Origin: Streptomyces erythrochromogenes
Lineage (GTDB): Bacteria > Actinomycetota > Actinomycetes > Streptomycetales > Streptomycetaceae
DNA: 64,000 nt
Direction: 5' to 3'
NCBI RefSeq assembly: GCF_036170895.1
Contig: NZ_CP108036.1
Location: forward strand, 2,294,001-2,358,000
How positions within the stretch are numbered: the first letter of the stretch is position 1; each line of letters begins with the position of its first letter. Shown piece by piece: positions 25,190-34,300 of this stretch. The notes beneath the pieces are model-generated. The model did no database searches. It was given only the letters and a program-made list of their open reading frames with translations, and was not told the DNA's origin. Position numbers and translations under genes: made by a program.

Positions 25190-26924
25190 GTGGGCAGCTT
25201 TCTCGATGCCGGTCACGGCGCCCATCGTCAACCGAGTCTCCTGCCGAACCGTCTAGGCAAGGGCTTCGGAAGGGACCCGCTGCGCCGACCGGCTGGGGCT
25301 AGGTCGTTCGAGCGCGGCCTCGAATACCTTTCCTCTGTGTCGGCGCTGGAGATCGGGGAGAAGACGGCCACCGCGAGCGTCGACGGCACCGAGATCTACG
25401 AAGTCGAGCTGACGGAGCACGAGGACGGCCTCACCGGGTGTTGCGACTGCCCATACGGGCGAGAAGGCAATTTCTGCAAGCACTGCGTGGCGGTGGGCCT
25501 GACCGTCCTGCAGCAATCGGAGTCGGTACCGAAGCACCGTGCAGCCGCCGCATCCCGCTCCCGACAGCTCACCACCTGGCTGGAGACTCGCAGCCGGGGC
25601 GAACTCCTGGCCCTGGTGAAGGAGCACATCGCGGCCGACCATGACCTGCGCCGTCGGCTGGAACTGCGGGCATCCACCGCCGACGACGATCCCAGCGCCG
25701 TGCGGGAGCGCTTTTTGACTCTGCTCGATACGCGGCCCTTCGCCCGATACGGCTACGTCGAGTACGCGGACGCCCGTGCCTACGGCCTGCAGGCCGCGGA
25801 GGCGGTCTCCGTGCTGCGCAACCTCACGGCGACCGGGAGGGCGACGGAAGCCGTGGACATGGCACGGGAAGCGGTCGAAGCCCTCGCCCGGACGTACGGG
25901 GAGATCGACGACTCGGACGGGGTGATCGGCAACGTGGCGGACGGACTGGCCGCAGCCCACCTCGAGGCCTGTCTGGTGGCCCACCCCGATCCCTCGCGGA
26001 CCGCCGACTGGTTGGTGGACCACCTCCTGAGCGACCTCGGCCACGCCACGGACATCCTCCTGTCCGCATACGCGGACGTTCTGAAGAGCACGGGCATGGC
26101 GGGGCACACGAACGGGCTGCGGCAGCCCTGCGCGAGAACGCCGAGGACTGGGCCGCGAAAGACCTCATGGAACAACTGCTGCGCATGGAGGGCAGTGTGG
26201 ACGCGCTCATCGCCCTGCACGCCACGGACATGGCCCCGTCGGGCGCCACCCATCTGCTGATCGCCCGGGAGCTGGAGCGGGCGGGACGCCCGGTCGAAGC
26301 CCTGGAGTGGGCGGAGCGCGGCCTGGGTGAGGCCGAACCCGACCACGGCCCTGAGACCCGCCTGGTGGACGCGTGCGAGCGCTACATCCGGTCCGGCCGC
26401 CCGGCCGATGTCGTGCGGATCCGCCGTGAGGTGCTGCTCCGCCGCCGCTCCCTGGCCGCGTACCAGCACCTGCGTACGGCAGCCCGCGCGGCCGGCTGCT
26501 GGGACGAGACCGAGCGGACACGAGCGCTGGACGCGCTACGCGCAGACACCCAGCCCCTCATCGGCCTCGGCCGCCCGGGCCCTGCCCTGATCGACGCCTT
26601 GCTGGACGACGGCGACCACGACGCAGCCTGGCAGGCAGGCACCGAGGGCCACGCCGCGACAGCCAATGGCTCACCCTCGCCGACCACACCCGGGACCACC
26701 GCCCCGGAGACGCCCTGGCCGTGTACCACCGACTGATCGGCCCGCTCCTCACCCGTACCGGCGACGCCACGTACGAACACCTGACGGAGCTCCTCCTCAG
26801 CGCCCGTGCCTGCCACCGCACCCTGGGCACGGAGGACGAGTTCACCACCTACATGACCACCCTGCGCACCGCCCAAAAGCGCACGCGCAGGCTGACGGCG
26901 ATGCTCGATCAACACGGCCTGTAG
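25190..26924 (+). pseudogene. SWIM zinc-finger protein gene broken by two frameshifts
   Basis: The reading frame starts upstream of RRPAGARSFERGLEYL and carries the SWIM motif CDCPYGREGNFCKHC near its N-terminus, followed by the helical region of actinobacterial SWIM proteins (to LLSAYADVLKSTGMA). Near 26100-26110 the homologous sequence moves to another frame (ERAAAALRENAEDW, then MEQLLRMEGSVDAL to about 26655), and near 26655-26665 to the third frame (SQWLTLADHTRDHRPGDALA to the stop at 26924). Each shift equals one missing base in a GC-rich stretch. Either the gene is decayed or the read has two errors. The start is uncertain; GTG at 25190 is a guess. Position suggests it once belonged to the Hsp70 operon. 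Confidence 0.65.
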
Positions 26925-27178
26925 CACTGCGGCGGATACGGTCTCGCCCCGGCGGGTCAGCGCGTACTCAAGATTGCGCCGCTCGCACTCCTCGGCCCAG
27001 CGGTCGTTCGCGAGGTGGTCGTGGACCACAGCAGACGAAGGACCCTGAGCGTCACATGGGCCATATCAGGCCAAGGAGCGGGGAGTGTCCGCAGACCGGA
27101 CCGAGCGCCGAAGGCCGCCGATACCCTATGACGCGTACGCGCGCGACCATGCGGCAGAGCTTCAAGGTGAGGACCCCA

Positions 27179-28360
27179 GTGCACACAACACCGCTGAGCC
27201 CGGATGATCCGGCGGAGCTGGGCGGGTTCACGCTGCTGCGGAGGATCGGCCACGGCGGCATGGGCCAGGTCTACCTCGGCGAGTCCGCCGCGGGTGAGGC
27301 CGTCGCGGTGAAGGTCATCAAGCCGACGGTCGTCGACTCGGAGACCCGGCAGCGGTTCGCCCAGGAGATCGAGGTCCTCAAGACGGTCTGGGGTCCGCGC
27401 GTCGCCGCGTTCGTGAAGGCCGACACGGAGTCCGAGCAGCCGTGGCTCGCGACCGAGTACGTCGAGGGCCCCGATCTGCGCCGGCTGCTGGATGCGCGCG
27501 GCGTCCTCCCGCCCTTGGCAGCCGCTTCCCTCGGAGCGACCCTGGCCGAGGCACTGGCCGGGGTGCACGGCCAAGGTCTGCTGCACAGGGATCTCAAGCC
27601 GGCGAACATCCTGCTCGGCCCCAACGGCCCCAAGATCATCGACTTCGGCCTCGCCGTCTTCGCGGAGTCCAGCGCCTCCCTCACCGCCCCGAACATGGTG
27701 ATGGGCACTCCGGCCTGCATGGCGCCGGAGCAGGCGAACGGGGAGAAGCCGCTTACGGCCCCGGTGGACGTGTACGCGCTCGGGGCGGTACTGCTCTTCA
27801 TGACCACCGGACACTATCCGTACCAGGCAGATCACGTTCAGGTGCTGTTCAGCCACATCACCAACCCTGACAAGGCCCCCGACCTGTCAGGTGCCCCGGA
27901 GGAACTGGTCGGACTCCTGTCGTCGATGCTCCAGTACGCGCAGAAGGACCGTCCGACCATGGACGACGTGGTCGCTCAGTGCGTGAAGGTGATCAAGGCG
28001 CACGGGTCGACCGTGGCCCAGGCCCGGCGGCGGCTGGTCTCTCTCGCTTCGTCCGCATGCGAACCGCATGTCTTCGAACCGGTACCGGCGACCGCCCCGT
28101 CCGCATCGGAGACTCCGGTCTACGCCGAGGCGACGACTGCCCTGGCCCCGAGCCAGGATGCCGTGGCCGTGGCGCCGACCGTTCCGCTGCCGCAGCAGCC
28201 CGTTCCGGCTCCCGGGCCGGGGTACACGCCCACAGTCGCCGCGACCACCCCGGCTCCCACGCCTGCGCCTGCACTGCCTGCGGGCCCGCGCCGCTCTGCC
28301 GCCGCGCGTCGTATCGCCGCCCAGCTCCGCGAGACGTACGCCTCGACCGCGGCTTTCTGA
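27179..28360 (+). CDS. Hanks-type serine/threonine protein kinase
   Basis: A 393-residue kinase. I choose the GTG at 27179 because GGTGAGG lies eight bases upstream and the product then begins like other Streptomyces kinases (HTTPLSPDDPAELGGFTLL); an ATG at 27128 would add 17 residues. Motifs: GHGGMGQVYLG (glycine loop), VAVKVIK (ATP-binding Lys), HRDLKPANILL at about 136, DFGLAVF at about 154, and GTPACMAPEQ (APE-type). The C-terminal 110 residues are Pro/Ala-rich; no membrane helix or PASTA repeat exists, so it is probably cytosolic. It precedes the DrmD-like gene by 116 bp on the same strand and may regulate or sense for that module, though this is not shown. Confidence 0.88.
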   Translation: MHTTPLSPDDPAELGGFTLLRRIGHGGMGQVYLGESAAGEAVAVKVIKPTVVDSETRQRFAQEIEVLKTVWGPRVAAFVKADTESEQPWLATEYVEGPDLRRLLDARGVLPPLAAASLGATLAEALAGVHGQGLLHRDLKPANILLGPNGPKIIDFGLAVFAESSASLTAPNMVMGTPACMAPEQANGEKPLTAPVDVYALGAVLLFMTTGHYPYQADHVQVLFSHITNPDKAPDLSGAPEELVGLLSSMLQYAQKDRPTMDDVVAQCVKVIKAHGSTVAQARRRLVSLASSACEPHVFEPVPATAPSASETPVYAEATTALAPSQDAVAVAPTVPLPQQPVPAPGPGYTPTVAATTPAPTPAPALPAGPRRSAAARRIAAQLRETYASTAAF

Positions 28361-28476
28361 TCAGGTCCCGGCCGTATCACAGGGGCCGGCGAGACAGGGA
28401 CAGCCGTCCCTCTTGTACTGGACCAGCGGCGAACAGAAAATCTTCACAGTTCAACATCTACCAGGAGGTACCGCGG

Positions 28477-31362
28477 GTGACCGCCCAGCAGTCCAGTCGG
28501 CAGCCCACCCCAGGGGCCGGCACGAGCCTCCCGCCCGGCGCCCAGATCGTCGTACGGGACGAGGAGTGGCTGGTCAAGAACGTCACCCGGACCGACCACG
28601 ACGGCGACCGGATCGAGGCCGTGGGGATCTCCGAGTTCGTCCGCGATCAGGAGGCCGTGTTCTTCACCGGCCTGGAGCGCACCCGCGACGGCGCACCGGG
28701 CATCGAGTTGATGGACCCAGCCAAGACCACCCTCATCAGCGACGACTCCCCGAATTTCCGTCGTAGCCGGCTCTTCCTCGAAGCGATCCTCCGCAAGACC
28801 CCCCTGGCCCAGGCGGAGCGCGGCCTGGCCCTCGCGGACAGCTTCCTCCTGGACCCGCTCCCTTACCAGCAGCGACCGGCTCAGCTCGCTCTCTCCGGCC
28901 GGAACCTGCGCCCCCGCATGCTGATCGCGGACGTCGTCGGCCTCGGTAAGACCTTGGAGATCGGTCTCACCCTCGCGGAGCTGATCCGCCGCGGCCGTGG
29001 CGAACGCATCCTCGTGGTGACCCCGCAGCACGTCCTGGAGCAGTTCCAGCACGAGCTGTGGACGCGGTTCGCGATCCCGCTGATCCGCCTCGACTCCGCG
29101 GGCATCGAGCGGATCCAGCGGGAGATCCCGGCGGGCCGCAATCCCTTCACGTTCTTCAAGCGCGTGATCGTCTCGATCGACACCCTCAAGAACACCGATC
29201 AGTACAAGCACCACCTGGAGCACATCCGGTGGGACGCCGTCGTCATCGACGAGTCGCACAACCTGATCAACCGCGGTTCGCTGCGCAACCAGCTCGCCCA
29301 GCTCCTCGCCCCGCAGACCGACGCCCTCATCCTCGCCAGCGCCACCCCCCACAACGGCAACGCCCGCTCGTTCGCCGAGCTGATCGCACTGCTCGACCCG
29401 GCGGCAATCCGCGACCCGGAGCGGTACTCGGCCGAGGACATCAAGCACCTGTTCATCCGGCGCACCAAGGTCAGCGCCGAGGTGCGGGAGAAGATGTCCG
29501 GCCAGTGGGCCGACCGGGGCCCCTCCGAGTCGGTGCACAGCCCGGCGACCCCGGCCGAGGAGAAGATCTTCGAGGAGCTGACCCAGGTCTGGCTGCCTGC
29601 CGAGGGCAGATCGGTGAGCGACGTACCGCTCTTCCCCTACACCCTGCTCAAGTCCTTCCTCTCCTCGCATGCCGCCCTGAGCTCGACGGTCGAAGCCCGC
29701 ATCAAGACGCTGGTGAAGAAGGACGTCCTGGAGGCGACGGGCGCCGAACTGGCCGCGCTCCAGCGACTGCGGGATCTGACGGCCGGGATGACCGAGCAGG
29801 ACTCGGCCAAGTTCACGGCCCTCGTCGAACAGCTGAAGGCGATCGGGGTCGGGCCGCGCAGCGAGACGCGGGTCGTGGTCTTCTCCGAGCGCGTCCAGAC
29901 CCTGGAGTGGCTGCGGTCCACCGTGCCGGCCGCGCTCGGTTTCAAGGGCAAGGCCCTGGAGGAAGCGGCCCGTGTGATGCACGGCGGCCTCTCCGACGAG
30001 CAGCAGATGCAGTGCGTCGAGGACTTCGGTCTCGCCGACGCACCCGTACGCATCCTCTTCACCGGCGATGTGGCTTCCGAGGGTGTCAACCTGCACCGCC
30101 AGTGCCACCAGCTCATCCACTACGACGTTCCGTGGTCGCTGATCCGGATCGAGCAGCGCAACGGCCGTATCGACCGGTACGGGCAGACCAACAAACCGCA
30201 GTTCCGCGCCCTGATCCTGACCAGCGAGGTGGACGGCGCGAAGGACGACCGCACGGTCGCCGAGCGGCTGCTGGAACGGGAGGACGAGGCGCACCGCTCG
30301 CTCGGCACGGCGGAGGCGGTCTCCGGTCTGTACCGCGCGGAAGCCGAGGAGAAGTCGCTGATCCAGGACCTCCTCAAGGGCCGCACGGTCGACGAGTCCC
30401 TCCAGCACACCGCCGAGGAAGCGGGCGGGGCGGACGACTTCCTGGCGGACTTCTTCGCCCAGGTCGACGACACGACTGAGCCCGCCGCCACCGACGCTCC
30501 CGCATCGGACGATTCCTCGGCCGCCCCTCCCCAGGCGCATGTGCCCCGCCTCTTCACGACGACGCGCGAGTTCGTAGACGAGGCGGTCCGAGAGGTCTTC
30601 CCGGATGCCCAGCAGTCCCTCGGGATGGACCGCGACCCCGAGAACGGCCTGATCTCGTTCAAGCCCCCGGCGGACCTGGTGCACCGGCTGAAGGCGCTGC
30701 CGCCCGACTACCGCCGCGAGCAGCGCCTGAGCGAGCGCCTGCTGGTCACCCTCAACCGCAAGCTCGCCGACCGCTCCCTCGTACGCGCCCGGGAGTCCGG
30801 CACCTCCAGCTGGCCGGAGATCTCCCTGCTCACCGACCTCCATCCGGTGGTGGAGTGGCTGACCGACAAGGTCCTCGTCAAGCTGGGCCGCCAGGAGGCC
30901 CCGGTCATCACGGCCGATGTCGAGGCGCCCGTGTACCTCGTACAGGGCATCTACTCCAACGCGCTCGGCCGCCCGACGGTCGTGAAGTGGATGGCCGTGA
31001 CGGGCGAGGAAGTCACGGACGACATGGTGGGGACGCTGCGCGAGGCCGGTATCGGCCCGACGATGGCCAACCCCCTGCGCCGCCACGACGTGGACGGCCT
31101 GCGGGCGGGCATCCCGGACGCGCTGGAGGCCGCGGAGGCCTTCCTGTCGCGCCACCGCTCCGATTGGGACGAGGCCCTCCTCGCCCCGATCGAGGAGTAC
31201 CGGCAGCGACTCGGCAAGTGGGAGCAGTCCACCCTCGCGGGCGAGGAGACCAAGGACGAACTCTCCCGCCTCGCCGACTCATTGCTGACGACGGGCCGCC
31301 CGATGCTGCGCGTCCTGGCCGTCCTCGATTCCGCCCACGACGGCTCCGTCGCACAGGCCTAG
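28477..31362 (+). CDS. SNF2-family helicase, DrmD-like
   Basis: A 961-residue SF2 protein with a GTG start eight bases after AGGAGG. The core motifs are VVGLGKTLE (Walker A, about 153-161), VVIDESHNL (DExH-type, Asp258), SATPHNGNA (motif III), FSERVQTLEWL (start of the second RecA domain, about 467) and IEQRNGRIDRYGQ (motif VI, about 560). Size, motif set and the adjacent large adenine methylase match DrmD of class 1 DISARM, an anti-phage system in which DrmD assists DNA restriction. The methylase gene follows after 15 bp. In classic DISARM drmA, drmB and drmC come next; here they do not, so I call it DrmD-like only. Confidence 0.82.
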   Translation: MTAQQSSRQPTPGAGTSLPPGAQIVVRDEEWLVKNVTRTDHDGDRIEAVGISEFVRDQEAVFFTGLERTRDGAPGIELMDPAKTTLISDDSPNFRRSRLFLEAILRKTPLAQAERGLALADSFLLDPLPYQQRPAQLALSGRNLRPRMLIADVVGLGKTLEIGLTLAELIRRGRGERILVVTPQHVLEQFQHELWTRFAIPLIRLDSAGIERIQREIPAGRNPFTFFKRVIVSIDTLKNTDQYKHHLEHIRWDAVVIDESHNLINRGSLRNQLAQLLAPQTDALILASATPHNGNARSFAELIALLDPAAIRDPERYSAEDIKHLFIRRTKVSAEVREKMSGQWADRGPSESVHSPATPAEEKIFEELTQVWLPAEGRSVSDVPLFPYTLLKSFLSSHAALSSTVEARIKTLVKKDVLEATGAELAALQRLRDLTAGMTEQDSAKFTALVEQLKAIGVGPRSETRVVVFSERVQTLEWLRSTVPAALGFKGKALEEAARVMHGGLSDEQQMQCVEDFGLADAPVRILFTGDVASEGVNLHRQCHQLIHYDVPWSLIRIEQRNGRIDRYGQTNKPQFRALILTSEVDGAKDDRTVAERLLEREDEAHRSLGTAEAVSGLYRAEAEEKSLIQDLLKGRTVDESLQHTAEEAGGADDFLADFFAQVDDTTEPAATDAPASDDSSAAPPQAHVPRLFTTTREFVDEAVREVFPDAQQSLGMDRDPENGLISFKPPADLVHRLKALPPDYRREQRLSERLLVTLNRKLADRSLVRARESGTSSWPEISLLTDLHPVVEWLTDKVLVKLGRQEAPVITADVEAPVYLVQGIYSNALGRPTVVKWMAVTGEEVTDDMVGTLREAGIGPTMANPLRRHDVDGLRAGIPDALEAAEAFLSRHRSDWDEALLAPIEEYRQRLGKWEQSTLAGEETKDELSRLADSLLTTGRPMLRVLAVLDSAHDGSVAQA

Positions 31363-31377
31363 GAGAAGCAGAACCAC

Positions 31378-34300
31378 ATGACGTACGACTCCCTGGTCAA
31401 CCGCGGCGAGTACTTCTCCGCGCACTACCTGGCCGAGGTCTTCCCGAAAGACCTGAAGTCCGGTCTGCTGGCGGCCTGGAAGGCCCGCGAGGAGGAGGCC
31501 AAGTCCTCGTCGGACCCCGAACAGGAGCAGGAAGCGGACCCTCAGGCGCTCCCGGTCACTCCCCGCCTGGGTCTGCGCGCACTGCGCCGTCCGTACTTCC
31601 GTACGCGCGCCTTCTTCGCGGAGGCTGCGGCGGGCGCGGCTGACGACGCGACGACGTACGACGCCCCCGAGTGGCGTGAGCGCGCCGCTTCCCTCAATGC
31701 CTCGGTGCTCCGCTCCCTGGGCTACGACGCCAAGCCGCAGACGCTGACGGTCTCGCGGGCGGACCACACGTACGAGATCCCGGTCGCGCACGCCGAACCG
31801 GGCCTGGTGGCCGTGGACTGCGGCTGGGCGGCCGAACCCGACGCGGCCCTGGACCCGGACGGCCCCGGCCGCCTCCTGATCCCCATCGCGCTGGATGCGT
31901 CCACCTCCCTCCGCACGGGCTCGAAGCTGGCCTCGTTCCTCTTCGCGAGCGAGGACGCGCCGCGGTATGTCCTGCTGCTGGCCGGCGGTGTGATCGTCCT
32001 GGCGGACCGGGCGGCGTGGGGCGAAGGCCGCTACCTGGCCGCCTCGCTGGACACGGCCCTGGACCGCAACAACACCAAGGACGGCCAGGAACTCGACACC
32101 CTGGCGGCTCTCTTCGGCGCGGACTCCCTCCGCACCCCGGAGGAGGGCGGCGAGAACCCCCTCGCAGGACTCGTCGACAAGTCGACGAAGCACGCGGTGG
32201 GCGTCTCCTCCGAGCTCCGCGACGGCCTGCGCGAATCGGTGGAACTCATCGCGAACGAGGTCCTGGAACGGATCACCAGCCATGAGGACGTCCGCCTGGA
32301 GGACGTGAAGGAGCTCCCGGAACTCTCCCGACAGCTGACCCGCGAGTCGCTCCGCTACCTGTACCGCATCCTGTTCCTCCTGTACGCGGAGGCCCGCCCC
32401 GAGCTGGGCATCCTGCCGTCGGACTACCCGGAGTACCACCAGGGGTACGGCCTGGGCCGGCTCGGCGAGCTGGTCGCGGAACGGGACCTGGTGGGCGAGA
32501 AGGCCCGCGAGGGCGTGTACCTGTACGAGTCACTGGACCTCCTCTTCAGCAAGGTCCAGGAGGGCTACCGCCCGCGCCGCACGCACGGGGTGGCGAAGAA
32601 GGAGTCCGAGACTGCGAAATCCGAAGACATCGGGCTCCGCTTCGAGCCGCTGCACTCCAAGCTCTTCGAGCCGGAGTCGATCCGTCTGATCGGCGCGGAG
32701 TCGGTCAAAGACCCCCGCCACGACGACGACGCGGACGGCGATCCCCGCTACCTGGACACGCGCCTGCGCAACGCGACCCTGTACAAGGTCCTGCGGAAGC
32801 TGATGCTCACGCGGGGCAAGAAGGGCGAGCGCGGCGGCTTCATCTCGTACGCGCAGCTCGGCATCAACCAGCTGGGTGCGGTGTACGAGGGCCTGATGTC
32901 GTACGCGGGCTTCATCGCGGGCGAGGAGCTGTACGAGGTCGCGAAGAACGGCGACCCGAAGGACGGCTCCTGGCTGGTCCCCGCCTCGAAGGCCGACGAG
33001 TACGCGGACTCTGTCTTCGTCCGCCGCCGCGACGAGGAGACGGGCGCCGATGTCCGGGTCCGCTACCGCCCGGGCTCGTTCGTCTACCGCCTCTCGGGCC
33101 GCGACCGCCAGACCTCGGCCTCGTACTACACCCCGGAATCCCTCACCAAGGTAACGGTCCAGCTGGCTTTGCAACACCGCCTGGACCAGGACGACACCGT
33201 CACGGAGGCCCGCGAACTCCTGGACTGGAAGATCTGCGAGCCGGCCCTGGGCTCGGGCGCGTTCCTGAACGAGGCCATCAACCAGGTCGCGGCGGAGTAC
33301 CTGCGCCGCCGCCAGGAGGAGACCGGCCAGGCGATCGACACCGAGCAGTACCCGGTGGAGTTCCAGAAGGCCAAGGCGTACATCGCGCTGCACAACGCGT
33401 ACGGCGTGGACCTCAACTCGACCGCCGTCGAACTGGCCGAGGTCTCCCTCTGGCTCAACACGATGCACCCGGGCATGGAGGCCCCCTGGTTCGGCCTCCA
33501 CCTGCGCCGCGGCAACTCCCTGATCGGCGGCCGCCGCGAGATCTACTCCGCGGAACGACTGAAAAAGGGCGGCTGGCTGGGCACCACCCCGGAACGCTTC
33601 CCCCTCACGGAAGCTGCGAACGGCCTCCCGTCCGGCTCGGTCCACCACTTCCTTCTCCCGGCGAAGGAGTGGGGGGCGGTCGCCGCCGAGAAGGAGGCGA
33701 AGGCCCTCGCGCCGGCGGAAGCCAAGGCGCTGGCCGCCTGGCGCAAGGCGATCACGAAGTCCCCGTCAGCGAAGCAAACGACCCGCCTCCAGGGCCTGGC
33801 CCGCCGCGCGGAGTACCTGTGGCAGCTGGTGGTCCGCCGCCTGGAGATCTCCGAACGCGACATCAGCCGCAAGATCGACGTCTGGGGAGCCGAACCGGAC
33901 TGGCTCCGCCAGCCGGTCGAAGCGATGCAGCGCGATGACATCCTGGCCGACCTTGAGGCGGTGGACACCCCGTACTGGCGCCTGAAGACCCTGATGGACG
34001 CCTGGTGCGCCCTGTGGTTCTGGCCGGTCCAGGAGGCGTCCCTCCTGGACGGCACGAACCCCCGCTACCGCCACGCAGCGGAACTGGCGGAACAGTCGGC
34101 CGCGTACGAGGTGGCAGTGTCGGACCCGGAGGACGACGACTCCGGCGTCCTGATGTCCTGGGAGGAAGAGGCTCTCCCCGGTTTCGGCACGGAGGCCAAG
34201 CAGCTCTCCCTCACCCAGGAGGACGTGGCCAAGCGCCGCATGGGCCGCCGCAAGGAGGCCATCACCGAGCAGCGCCGCGCGGTCATCCCCCTGGCCAACC

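Noticed and set aside
26925..27178. A minus-strand fragment reading ERRNLEYALTRRGETV, like a winged-helix regulator end
   Set aside because: The match is only about 15 residues and the frame continues into the antisense of the SWIM gene; too weak to annotate.
28444..31155. A 903-codon minus-strand ORF opposite the SNF2 helicase
   Set aside because: Antisense shadow of a gene with full helicase motifs; its sequence has no recognisable domain.
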